A stretch of 64,000 nucleotides of DNA from Beutenbergia cavernae DSM 12333 (GTDB taxonomy: Bacteria; Actinomycetota; Actinomycetes; Actinomycetales; Beutenbergiaceae), in contig NC_012669.1 of the NCBI RefSeq assembly GCF_000023105.1, positions 2,729,025-2,793,024 of the forward strand, in the 5' to 3' direction. Made by a program: the position numbers and the translations under genes. How positions within the stretch are numbered: position 1 is the first letter of the stretch; every line of letters begins with the position of its first letter. Below the pieces are notes generated by a model. That model was given only the letters and a program-made list of their open reading frames with translations. It did no database searches and was not told where the DNA came from. Positions 9,905 through 18,540 of this stretch are shown here, one piece after another.

Positions 9905-10567
9905 TCAGGCGCCCGTGCGGACCAGTCCGCACTCGTAGGAGAAGATCACGGCCTGCACCCGGTCCCGCAGGCCGAGCTTCGCCAGGATCGCGCTGACGTG
10001 CCCCTTCACGGTGCCCTCGGTGACGAAGAGGCGCCCCGCGATCTCGGCGTTGGACAGACCCCGGGCGATCAGGGAGAGCACCTCGCGCTCCCTGGAGGTG
10101 AGGACACGCAGCTCGGCCTCGGTGCGGGGCAGCGGGTCGTGGGGCGAGCCGATGTGCCGCTCGATCAGCCGCCTGGTGATGGGCGGCGCCACGATGGCGT
10201 CGCCCGCGGCTACGACGCGGATGGCGGACAGCAGATCGGTGGCGAGTGCATCCTTGAGCAGGAACCCGCCGGCTCCGGCACGCAGTGCGGCGTACACGTA
10301 CTCGTCGAGGTCGAACGTCGTGAGGACCAGGATCCGCGGTCCGTCAGGGAGGGCCGCGCGGATGCGGCGGGTCGCCTCGAGACCGTCGACCCCGGGCATC
10401 CGCACGTCCATGAGCACGACGTCAGGCCTCGTCCCGATCGCGAGGTCGGCGGCCGCGGCGCCGTCGTCCGCCTCCCCGACGAGCTCCATGTCGTCAGCGT
10501 TCTCGAGGATCATCCGCAGGCCGGCTCGGATCAGGGCCTGGTCGTCCGCGACGACCACCCGGATCAC
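9905..10567 (-). CDS. NarL/LuxR-family response regulator
   Basis: Two-component response regulator, 220 residues. The receiver domain begins IRVVVADDQALIRAGLRMIL, the phospho-acceptor Asp is in DVVLMDVRMPG, and the switch Thr and Lys lie in LTTFD and FLLKD. The C-terminal LuxR-type HTH reads LTSREREVLSLIARGLSNAEIA. The GTG start overlaps the stop of the upstream kinase by 4 bp (GTGA), so the pair is coupled. Target genes are unknown; the divergent esterase-like gene at 11976 is a candidate. Confidence 0.93.
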   Translation of the reverse strand: MIRVVVADDQALIRAGLRMILENADDMELVGEADDGAAAADLAIGTRPDVVLMDVRMPGVDGLEATRRIRAALPDGPRILVLTTFDLDEYVYAALRAGAGGFLLKDALATDLLSAIRVVAAGDAIVAPPITRRLIERHIGSPHDPLPRTEAELRVLTSREREVLSLIARGLSNAEIAGRLFVTEGTVKGHVSAILAKLGLRDRVQAVIFSYECGLVRTGA

Positions 10568-11862
10568 GCGGGATCCTCCGGGTCGAGGGGCAGGCGGGCT
10601 CGCACGACATAGCCACCGTCGGTGCCGGGTCCGGCGGTCACCTCGCCGCGCAGCAGACCCGCCCGCTCCCGCATGCCCCGCAGCCCGTTGCCGCCTCCTC
10701 CGCCCGCGACCACGGACGTTCCGCCGGCGCCGTTGTCGCTGATCTCGAGGACCAGCACATCGTGGTCGAAGCACACCAGCACCTGGGCCGCGGCACCTGT
10801 TCCCGCGTGCTTCATCGTGTTGGTCAGCGACTCCTGGAGGATCCGGTACGACGCGACGTCCACTCCGGCGGGGAGCGGGCGCGGCTCCCCGTCGACGTGC
10901 AGCCTGACGGGGGTGCCCGACCGCCGGACGCGGTCGACGAGGCGGGGCAGCTCCGCCAGTCCCGGAGCCGGCTCCGCCGCATCATGGAGCTGCGCGGAGG
11001 TGCCGAGCGCCTGCCGCATGTCAGCGAGCGACGCGCGGCCGGTCGCCACGATCGCCTCGAGCGCCGCGAGGGTGTCGGCGGGTCGCCGGTCGAACGCTGC
11101 AGCGCCGCCCTGCGCCTGCATCACGATGACGGCCAGGCCGTGCGCGACGACGTCGTGCATCTCGCGGGTGAGGCGCGCGCGCTCGGCGGCCACCGCGAGC
11201 GCCGCCTGCTGGTCGCTCTCGCGCTCCGCGTCGCGCGCCCTCGCCTCGAGCTCGCCCAGGTAGGCGCGGCGGCTCCGCGCTCCCCAGCCGAGCGCCCAGG
11301 CGACGCCCACCGTCGGGGCCAGGAGGAGGATGCCGCCCCAGGCCGTCGGCCGGAACGCCTCCGTCCCCTCCGCGCCCGGCGACGCCGCACCGACGGGATC
11401 GAGCGTGTCGCCACCACTCCCGAACGGGCCGGTGTTCCACCAGCCGTCGCCCCCGCCGTCGACCGCCACGAACACCGACCACGCCACCACCACCGCCAGG
11501 GCCGCGCCCAGCAGCGGGAGCGACACCCGACGGGACCGGTGGGCGGCGACGGTGTAGAGCGTGACCGGGACGGCCAGGTCGGCGGGCACCGCCCCCGCGC
11601 CCAGGGCCATCTGCGCGACCGCCGCGACCATGGCCGCGGCAAAGGCGGGAACCGGCCACCTGCGGCGGACGGCCACGGCCGCGACGCACGCGGCGGTCGG
11701 TAGCCACCACACCGGCCCCCATGCGCCGAGCAGCGACCCGTCCGAGGCCGCGCCTGAGCCACCGACCGCCCAGGTGGCGATCAGCAGCAGGCCAGCGAGG
11801 CCGGCGTCCTGGAGGCCTGGGCTGCGCAGGGCCCTCCGCCAGGCGGCCACCTGAGTGTTCAT
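10564..11862 (-). CDS. Sensor histidine kinase (HisKA_3 type)
   Basis: Membrane kinase, 432 residues from the ATG at 11862. Several hydrophobic segments fill roughly residues 20-200. A cytoplasmic helix follows, with the phospho-acceptor His in RLTREMHDVVAHGLAVIV, and a HATPase_c domain with LTNTMKHAG (N-box) and ISDNGAGG (G-box). The family signals through NarL-type regulators, encoded next door. A TAGGGT -10 lies 9 nt before the chosen ATG; an upstream GTG at 11871 would abut that hexamer and is less likely. The signal sensed cannot be read from the sequence. Confidence 0.92.
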   Translation of the reverse strand: MNTQVAAWRRALRSPGLQDAGLAGLLLIATWAVGGSGAASDGSLLGAWGPVWWLPTAACVAAVAVRRRWPVPAFAAAMVAAVAQMALGAGAVPADLAVPVTLYTVAAHRSRRVSLPLLGAALAVVVAWSVFVAVDGGGDGWWNTGPFGSGGDTLDPVGAASPGAEGTEAFRPTAWGGILLLAPTVGVAWALGWGARSRRAYLGELEARARDAERESDQQAALAVAAERARLTREMHDVVAHGLAVIVMQAQGGAAAFDRRPADTLAALEAIVATGRASLADMRQALGTSAQLHDAAEPAPGLAELPRLVDRVRRSGTPVRLHVDGEPRPLPAGVDVASYRILQESLTNTMKHAGTGAAAQVLVCFDHDVLVLEISDNGAGGTSVVAGGGGGNGLRGMRERAGLLRGEVTAGPGTDGGYVVRARLPLDPEDPA

Positions 11863-11871
11863 GGCGGTCAC

Positions 11872-11877
11872 ACCCTA
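11872..11877 (-). promoter_or_regulatory. -10 element of the kinase-regulator operon
   Basis: TAGGGT on the minus strand, 9 nt before the ATG at 11862. Confidence 0.4.
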
Positions 11878-11975
11878 GGGCCCGGACACACCGCCGGACA
11901 CCCGTCGGAGGTCATGCATCCAGACGTGACCACAGGCGGGTGCGCTGCGTGCCCGACGCCACCGACCCTGGGCAC

Positions 11976-13100
11976 ATGACGAACTCTCGCCTCCCTTCCG
12001 GCCGTCCACGTCGTCGCCGTCCGCTGGCGATCTCCCTCGTCCTCGCCGCCCTGCTGGCCGTGCCGACCGCTTGCACACCCGCTCCTCCGGCTTTGGAGTG
12101 GGAGACCGTTGCGGCGCCGGACGACTGCCGGTGCGCAGACGGCAGCCCGTTCTCCTTCTGGGAGAGACGGGCCGATGAGACCCGGGTCGTGCTCTTCCTC
12201 AACGGCGGCGGCGTGTGCTGGGACGCGAGGAGCTGTGCCTTCACCAGCACCGACACCCCCGGCGAGAGCGAGTTCTACGACTGGAACCTCTCGGGCACGA
12301 ATCCGGAGAACCGGAACGGGATGTTCGACACCACGCGGTCAGACAACCCGTTCGCCGAGTACTCGTTCCTCTATGTGAGCTCCTGCACCGGTGATGCGCA
12401 TCTGGGCAGCGTCTCCCAGGCCTACTCGCCGGAGCTGACCGTCGAGCACAACGGCTACGTCAACGGCACGGCGGCGCTGGACTACCTCGCCGAGCAGTAT
12501 CCGGATGCCACCGAGGTTGTCGTCGTCGGCAAGACCGCGGGGTCGGTGGCTGCTCCCCTCTACGGCGGCCTCGTCGCCGACCTCCTGCCCGACGCGAAGG
12601 TCACCGTGTTCGGAGGCCAGTCCGGCGCGTGGCCGGACAACCCCGACTTCAACACGGACGTCCTCGACACGGCATGGGGTGCCTACGGCGCCATGCCCGA
12701 CTGGGCCGTCGCCGGCCTCGCCGTCCGCGACTGGGGCGTCCCCGGGTTCTGGACCCAAGCCGGCCTGCATCACCCCGACCTCGTGCTCGCCCGATTCGAC
12801 TACGCCTATGACCCCCACGCGGCAGTCGAGATCACCGACTGGGAGCGCGGCGACTCCCCGAGCCTCGAGCCGGTGCCCGGCTTCGACGAGCTGGCCGTCA
12901 TCGACGCCAACGAAGCGGCGATCGAGGCCGCCGGGGTGCCCCTGCACAGCTATACCGCACCGGGTGATGACCACGGGCTCCATGAGTTCGACGCGTTCTA
13001 CGACACCGAGGTGGGGGGCGTCCGCCTGACCGACTGGCTCGCGGCGCTCGTGGGCGACGACCCGCCCGACGACGTCCGGTGCGAGCAGTGCGCCCCGTAG
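11976..13100 (+). CDS. Exported pectinacetylesterase/Notum-like protein with altered nucleophile motif
   Basis: A 374-residue exported protein. A basic n-region (SGRPRRRRP) and hydrophobic core end at LLAVPTAC, so it may be a lipoprotein, although Pro at -3 is unusual for a lipobox. The body matches the pectinacetylesterase fold: VVLFLNGGGVCWDARSC near residue 70 is the oxyanion-region motif, and a C-terminal DDHGLHEF supplies a plausible His. The nucleophile region reads VVVVGKTAGSVAAPLYGG, where the family normally has a GxSAG-type elbow. The expected Ser is Thr, so catalysis may be altered or lost. It diverges from the two-component operon with 113 bp between starts. Confidence 0.78.
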   Translation: MTNSRLPSGRPRRRRPLAISLVLAALLAVPTACTPAPPALEWETVAAPDDCRCADGSPFSFWERRADETRVVLFLNGGGVCWDARSCAFTSTDTPGESEFYDWNLSGTNPENRNGMFDTTRSDNPFAEYSFLYVSSCTGDAHLGSVSQAYSPELTVEHNGYVNGTAALDYLAEQYPDATEVVVVGKTAGSVAAPLYGGLVADLLPDAKVTVFGGQSGAWPDNPDFNTDVLDTAWGAYGAMPDWAVAGLAVRDWGVPGFWTQAGLHHPDLVLARFDYAYDPHAAVEITDWERGDSPSLEPVPGFDELAVIDANEAAIEAAGVPLHSYTAPGDDHGLHEFDAFYDTEVGGVRLTDWLAALVGDDPPDDVRCEQCAP

Positions 13101-13124
13101 CGCCCAGTCGACGGGGCGAGCTGG

Positions 13125-13358
13125 TCAACCCCGGCGGCGCGCCTTGGGGGCGTCGCGGTGACGCCAGCGCGTGGCGTCGTCCAGACCGAGCACATCGCAG
13201 ACGGCGTTCCACACGTCACGCGGTGGCACGCCGTCCTCGAGAGCGGCGCGGGCGGTCCGGCCCCCGAGCGGCCCGAGCACGAGATCCGCGGCGACGGAGG
13301 CCGCGTACGACTTCCCGAACGCCTGCTCCATGACCCACCAGAACTCCGAGTGCCGCAC
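13125..13358 (-). CDS. DUF3046 family small protein
   Basis: A 77-residue protein matching the actinobacterial DUF3046 family, usually encoded near recA/recX. It starts VRHSEFWWVMEQAFG, continues ADLVLGPLGGRTARAALEDG and VWNAVCDVLGL, and ends in a basic tail. The frame stays open far upstream, but the GTG at 13358 is fixed by the family N-terminus and by a TATGCT -10 six bases before it. Function unknown. It converges on the esterase-like gene with 24 bp between stops. Confidence 0.9.
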   Translation of the reverse strand: MRHSEFWWVMEQAFGKSYAASVAADLVLGPLGGRTARAALEDGVPPRDVWNAVCDVLGLDDATRWRHRDAPKARRRG

Positions 13359-13364
13359 CGAGGG

Positions 13365-13370
13365 AGCATA
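13365..13370 (-). promoter_or_regulatory. -10 element of the DUF3046 gene
   Basis: TATGCT on the minus strand, 6 nt before the GTG start; predicts a leaderless mRNA. Confidence 0.5.
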
Positions 13371-13385
13371 ACGACCACGTCCGAC

Positions 13386-13418
13386 GCCGAGGTCCGCGGC
13401 GGTTCCGGACCTCGGCGG
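13386..13418. promoter_or_regulatory. 12-bp inverted repeat between DUF3046 and lhr
   Basis: Arms 13386-13397 and 13407-13418 are perfectly complementary with a 9-nt spacer. The repeat lies 28 bp from the DUF3046 start, over its expected -35 zone, and 115 bp before lhr. It could be an operator or a hairpin. The remaining 13419-13533 shows no gene. Confidence 0.5.
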
Positions 13419-13533
13419 CGATCTGGGTCGCGCAGTCCTTCGCCTGGACGTGCGGGAGCGAGTCCTTGCGCCACCTGGATACCGTCGAGGAGGGTTCGGC
13501 GGGAGTGTCGGCGGTCCGGGCGAGAATGGGGCG

Positions 13534-16500
13534 ATGCGCACGCGGCAGGACACGGGAGCCGGCGGCGTCGGCACTCCGGCAGCCGACGCCGCAGGCGGCG
13601 GCCTGTCCGCAGGCGGCGCCGGCGCCGCGCCCCCGGCCCACCCGGCTCTCGCGGCGTTCAGCGAGCCCACGCGCACCTGGTTCGCGGAGTCCTTCCCGGC
13701 GCCCACCGAGGCCCAGGCCGGCGCGTGGGAGGCGATCGCCGGCGGGGACCACGCGCTCGTCGTCGCCCCGACCGGCTCCGGCAAGACGCTCGCCGCCTTC
13801 CTCTGGGCGCTCGACGCCCTCCTGGGTGCGGAGGCACCCGACGACGCCGAGCGGTGCCGCGTCCTGTACATCTCCCCGCTGAAGGCCTTGGCCGCCGACG
13901 TCGAGCGCAACCTCCGCTCGCCGCTCGTCGGGATCTCCCGCATCGCCGCCCGGCAGGGCCACCCCGTGCGCGACGTCCGCGTGGGCATGCGCACGGGTGA
14001 CACGCCGGCCGGCGAACGCCGCCGGTTCGCGACCAAGCCGACCGACATCCTCATCACGACACCCGAGTCGCTCTTCCTGGTGCTGACGTCGGCGGCGCGC
14101 GCGGGGCTCGCCGGCGTGACCACGGTGATCCTGGACGAGGTCCACGCCCTGGCAGGCAGCAAGCGGGGCGCTCACCTCGCGCTCAGCCTGGAGCGGCTCG
14201 ACGCGATGCTCCCCCGGCCCGCGCAGCGGATCGGCCTCTCGGCGACGGTGCGCCCGGTCGAGGAGGTCGGCCGCTTCCTCGCGGGCGCCCGCACGATCGG
14301 CGACGGCGGCCGGAGCGTCCGCACCGTGCAGCCGCCGTCGCACAAGGAGATCCGGATCGACGTCGAGGTCCCCGTGCCGGACCTCGAGGACCTCGGCGAC
14401 GCCGAGCGCGAGCTCGACCTGTCGGGTGACGCGGCCGGGCTGCTCCCGGACGCACGGCCCCGCACGGCGTCGGTGTGGCCGCACGTCACGGAACGCGTCG
14501 TGGACATCATCTCCGCCCACCGGACCACGCTCGTCTTCACGAACTCGCGCCGCGGTGCGGAACGACTCACGGCTCGGATCAACGAGGCGTGGGCGGAGCG
14601 GCGCCTGGCCGTCGAGGGCGCGATCGCCGACGACGGCGATGGCGATGGCGATGGCGACCCGGGCTACGACGTCGACCCGAGCGACGACGTCGAGGGCGCG
14701 GCGCCGCCCGCGGACCCGGGCTCGGCATGGGGCGCCCAGACGCCGGGGCAGTCGGGGACGGCGCTCGCCGTCGCCGGCGACGCGGTCGTCGCGCGCGCCC
14801 ACCACGGCTCGATGAGCCGCGAGGAGCGGACCCGGATCGAGGACGACCTCAAGGCCGGGCGGCTGCCCGCCGTCGTCGCGACGTCGTCGCTCGAGCTCGG
14901 CATCGACATGGGCTCGATCGACGTCGTCGTCCAGGTCGGTGCACCGCCGTCGGTGGCGAGCGAGCTCCAGCGCATCGGGCGCGCCGGGCACCAGGTGGGC
15001 GCCGTGTCCCACGGCGTGGTCCTCCCGACGCATCGCGGCGACCTGCTGGCGGCAGCGGTGGCCGCGGTCCGGGGCCGGGAGGGCGCGATCGAGCACCTCC
15101 ACATCCCGGCGAACCCGCTCGACGTGCTCGCGCAGCAGGTCGTGGCGATGCTCGCCATGGACGACTGGAAGGTGGCTGAGCTGACGGCGCTCGTGCGCCG
15201 CGCCGCGCCCTACGCCGGTCTCGGTGACGCGTCGCTCGCCGCCGTCCTCGACATGCTCGCCGGCCGCTACCCGAGCGAGGACTTCGCGGAGCTGCGGCCC
15301 CGGATCGTCTGGGACCGCGTCGACGACGTGCTGTCCGCCCGGCCGGGAGCGCTGCGGCTGGCGGCGACCTCGGGCGGGACGATCCCCGACCGCGGCCTGT
15401 ACGGCGTGTACCTCGCGGCGGGCGCGGAGGACGTCGCCACCCGCGGCGGGCGCCGCGTCGGCGAGCTCGACGAGGAGATGGTCTACGAGTCGCGCGTCGG
15501 CGACACGTTCACGCTCGGCACGAGCACGTGGCGCATCGAGGACATCACGCCGGACCGGGTGCTCGTCTCCCCCGCCGCCGGCCTGCCCGGGCGGCTGCCG
15601 TTCTGGCGGGGTGACGCTCCGGGGCGCCCGTTCGAGCTCGGCGCGGCGCTGGGTGCGATGGTCCGGGACGTCGAACGCGCCCGCGAGCCCGCGGAGCTGC
15701 TCACCGGCTGGGGGCTCGACGAGTGGGCCCGCGACAACCTGCTCGCGTACCTCACCGCCCAGCGGGAGGCCACCGGGCACCTGAGCACCGACCACACGAT
15801 CGTCGTCGAACGGTTCCGCGACGAGCTCGGCGACTGGCGGCTCGTCATCCACACGCCGTTCGGCGCCCGGGTGCACGCCCCGTGGGCGCTCGCGCTCGCC
15901 TCGCGCCTGCAGGACCGGTTCGGGATGGACGTCCAGGCCATGCACGCGGACGACGGCATCGTGCTGCGGCTGCCCGATGCCGGCGGGGGCGACGACGATC
16001 TCGGCGCCGTCCCCCTGCCCGGAGGCTGGCCGGACGCCGCCGCGGCGGACTCGGCCGGTCCCGGGACGCAGGTCGACCTCGCCGATCTGCTCCTCGACCC
16101 GGACGAGGTCTCCGGTGCGGTGACGGCCGCGCTGGCCGGTTCGGCGCACTTCGCGGCCAGGTTCCGCGAGGCGGCCGCCCGAGCCCTGCTGCTGCCGCGC
16201 CGTCGGCCGGACCGCCGTCAGCCGCTGTGGCAGCAGCGGCACCGGGCCGCACAGCTGCTCGGCGTCGCTGCCCGCTACCCGGACTTCCCGATCGTGCTGG
16301 AGGCCGTGCGGGAGTGCCTCCAGGACGACTTCGACGTGCCGGCCCTCGCCGACCTCATGCGGCAGGTCGCCGCCCGCGAGATCCGCGTGCTGGAGGTGAC
16401 GACGACGGCGCCGTCGCCGTTCGCGCGGTCGCTCCTGTTTGGCTACGTGGGCCAGTTCCTGTACGACGGCGACGCCCCGCTCGCGGAGCGCCGGGCGGCG

Positions 16501-18540
16501 GCGCTCACGCTCGATCCCGCGCTGCTCGGTGAGCTTCTCGGCGAAGGGCTGACGGACCTCGCCGACCTGCTCGACGCCGGTGCCGTGGCCGACGTCGAGG
16601 CTCAGGTCGGACTGCTCACCGAGGCGTCCCGGGTGCGCGACGCCGAGGGCGCGTTCGACCTCGTCCGACGGCTCGGCCCCGTCCCGGCGGAGGAGGTGGC
16701 GCGCCGTGCGCTCGACCCGGAGGCGGTGCCGGGCTGGCTGGCCGACCTCGAGCGCCAGCGTCGCATCATCGCGGTCCGGGTCGCCGGGCGGGAGCAGTGG
16801 TCCGCCGCGGAGGACGCCGGCCGACTGCGTGACGCGCTCGGCACGGCGCTCCCCCTCGGCCTCCCCGCGGCGGTGCTCGAGTCCGTGCCGGACCCGTTCG
16901 GGGATCTCGTGCGGCGCCACGCCCGCACGCACGGGCCGTTCACGGCGGCCGAGGTCGCGCACCGGTTCGGTCTCGCGCCGGGCGCCGTGCTCCCCGTGCT
17001 GCGGACGTTCGAGCGCGACGGCACGCTCACCGCCGGGCGGCTGCGCCCGGCCGCGTCGGGTGCTTCAGCCGGCTCGGACGGCGTCCCGGAGCCGGGAGCC
17101 CGGGAGGAGTTCTGCGACTCGGAGGTGCTGCGCCGGATCCGGCGCCGCTCCCTCGCCGCGCTGCGGGCCGACGTCGAGGCCGTGCCTCCGGCCACGCTCG
17201 GCGTGTTCCTGCCGCGCTGGCAGCAGCTCGGCACGCTCCGGGGCACGGACGGCGTGCTCGCGGCCGTCGACCAGCTCGCCGGGGCGCGTTTGCCGTCGAG
17301 CGCGCTCGAGACCACCGTCCTGCCGGCCCGCGTCCGCGACTACGCACCGGCGATGCTCGACGAGCTGACGAGCGCGGGCGAGGTCGTCTGGGTCGGGACC
17401 GGCGGCTCGCCCGGCGGTGGCCCGTCCGACGGGACGATCGTGCTCGTTCCCACCGACGCGGCGGCGGTGCTCGCTCCGCTGCCGGGCGAGCTACCGACCG
17501 AGCTCGCGCGACGCGTGGTCGAGGTCCTGGCCGACGGCGGCCGGTTCTTCCGCGACCTGTACGCGGCGATCGCGTCGGCAGCCGATGGCGAACCACCGGC
17601 GGTGGCCGAGGTCCACGACGCGCTCTGGGACGCGGTCTGGGCGGGACACGTCACGAACGACACGCTCGCGCCGCTGCGCGCCCGGCTCGAGCAACGCCCG
17701 TCCACGAGCTCCCGGCGCGCCGCGGCCGCCCGCTCGCCGCGCTCCCGGAGCGCGTTGTCGCGGCGTGCGCTCATGACCCCCGCGCTGGCGGCGGCCGGGA
17801 GCACCGCGGCGCAGGCGGCGCGCATCCCGACGCCCGCGAGCGCTGCCGGACGATGGAGCGTGGTCGGCGCCGTCGAGACCGACCCCACGATCCGGCTCGC
17901 CGCGACGGCCGCGGCGCTGCTCGACCGCCACGGCGTGCTGGTGCGGGGCGCCGTCGCCGCCGAGGAGGTGCCCGGCGGCTTCGGTGCGCTGTACCGCGTG
18001 CTGGTCCGCCTCGAGGAGTCGGGCCAGGTGCGCCGCGGGTACGTCGTCGAAGGGCTGGGCGCCTCCCAGTTCGCGCTCCCCGAGTGCATCGACAGGCTGC
18101 GCGCCGATGCGGCCGCGAACCCCGGGCCGGTGCTGCTCGCCGCCGTCGACCCGGCGAACCCGTACGGCGCCGCGCTCCCGTGGCCGGCCGCCCCCACGAG
18201 CGCGGAAGGTGTGACCACGGGCGCCCGTCCGCGGCGCGTCCCGGGAGCGCACGTCGTCCTGGTCGACGGCGCGCTCGTGCTCTACCTGGAACGCGGCGCC
18301 CGCACGCTGCTGTCGTTCACCGCCGACGACGCACGGCTGCGGGCCGCGGCGGCGGCGCTCGCGAACGCGGCCGCGTCGGGCGCGCTCGGGCGGGTCGTGG
18401 TGCAGCGCAGCGACGGCGCCGCCACGCTCGTCGCCGACACACCCTTGCGCCAGGCGCTGCTCGACGCCGGGTTCGTCGCGACCCCACGCGGGCTCCGAGT
18501 GCGGCAGGTCAGGAACGGGGCCGCACGTGCCCGAGGGTGA
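13534..18540 (+). CDS. lhr: Lhr-type ATP-dependent DNA helicase
   Basis: Large superfamily-2 helicase, 1668 residues, comparable to full-length Lhr with its long C-terminal extension. Motif I APTGSGKT lies near residue 79. Motif II is LDEVHALAGSKRGAHL near 200, motif III LSATVRPVEEVG near 235, motif V TSSLELGIDMGSIDVV near 450 and motif VI QRIGRAGHQ near 480. An acidic low-complexity insert (DGDGDGD, residue 368 on) is encoded by repeated GGCGAT hexamers between the RecA-like domains. The C-terminal half contains winged-helix and Lhr-specific regions. The ATG at 13534 has GAGAAT six bases upstream. It overlaps the nei-type gene by 14 bp, pointing to a joint repair role. Confidence 0.95.
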   Translation: MRTRQDTGAGGVGTPAADAAGGGLSAGGAGAAPPAHPALAAFSEPTRTWFAESFPAPTEAQAGAWEAIAGGDHALVVAPTGSGKTLAAFLWALDALLGAEAPDDAERCRVLYISPLKALAADVERNLRSPLVGISRIAARQGHPVRDVRVGMRTGDTPAGERRRFATKPTDILITTPESLFLVLTSAARAGLAGVTTVILDEVHALAGSKRGAHLALSLERLDAMLPRPAQRIGLSATVRPVEEVGRFLAGARTIGDGGRSVRTVQPPSHKEIRIDVEVPVPDLEDLGDAERELDLSGDAAGLLPDARPRTASVWPHVTERVVDIISAHRTTLVFTNSRRGAERLTARINEAWAERRLAVEGAIADDGDGDGDGDPGYDVDPSDDVEGAAPPADPGSAWGAQTPGQSGTALAVAGDAVVARAHHGSMSREERTRIEDDLKAGRLPAVVATSSLELGIDMGSIDVVVQVGAPPSVASELQRIGRAGHQVGAVSHGVVLPTHRGDLLAAAVAAVRGREGAIEHLHIPANPLDVLAQQVVAMLAMDDWKVAELTALVRRAAPYAGLGDASLAAVLDMLAGRYPSEDFAELRPRIVWDRVDDVLSARPGALRLAATSGGTIPDRGLYGVYLAAGAEDVATRGGRRVGELDEEMVYESRVGDTFTLGTSTWRIEDITPDRVLVSPAAGLPGRLPFWRGDAPGRPFELGAALGAMVRDVERAREPAELLTGWGLDEWARDNLLAYLTAQREATGHLSTDHTIVVERFRDELGDWRLVIHTPFGARVHAPWALALASRLQDRFGMDVQAMHADDGIVLRLPDAGGGDDDLGAVPLPGGWPDAAAADSAGPGTQVDLADLLLDPDEVSGAVTAALAGSAHFAARFREAAARALLLPRRRPDRRQPLWQQRHRAAQLLGVAARYPDFPIVLEAVRECLQDDFDVPALADLMRQVAAREIRVLEVTTTAPSPFARSLLFGYVGQFLYDGDAPLAERRAAALTLDPALLGELLGEGLTDLADLLDAGAVADVEAQVGLLTEASRVRDAEGAFDLVRRLGPVPAEEVARRALDPEAVPGWLADLERQRRIIAVRVAGREQWSAAEDAGRLRDALGTALPLGLPAAVLESVPDPFGDLVRRHARTHGPFTAAEVAHRFGLAPGAVLPVLRTFERDGTLTAGRLRPAASGASAGSDGVPEPGAREEFCDSEVLRRIRRRSLAALRADVEAVPPATLGVFLPRWQQLGTLRGTDGVLAAVDQLAGARLPSSALETTVLPARVRDYAPAMLDELTSAGEVVWVGTGGSPGGGPSDGTIVLVPTDAAAVLAPLPGELPTELARRVVEVLADGGRFFRDLYAAIASAADGEPPAVAEVHDALWDAVWAGHVTNDTLAPLRARLEQRPSTSSRRAAAARSPRSRSALSRRALMTPALAAAGSTAAQAARIPTPASAAGRWSVVGAVETDPTIRLAATAAALLDRHGVLVRGAVAAEEVPGGFGALYRVLVRLEESGQVRRGYVVEGLGASQFALPECIDRLRADAAANPGPVLLAAVDPANPYGAALPWPAAPTSAEGVTTGARPRRVPGAHVVLVDGALVLYLERGARTLLSFTADDARLRAAAAALANAAASGALGRVVVQRSDGAATLVADTPLRQALLDAGFVATPRGLRVRQVRNGAARARG
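14635..14658 (+). repeat. GGCGAT hexanucleotide repeat inside lhr
   Basis: Three perfect GGCGAT units followed by GGCGAC encode an Asp-Gly run in the linker between helicase domains. In-frame length variation is possible without disrupting the gene. Confidence 0.8.

Noticed and set aside
13216-16962. Long minus-strand open frame (1248 codons) opposite lhr
   Set aside because: Arg/His/Val-rich shadow of a high-GC gene, with no family motif; lhr on the other strand has all helicase motifs.
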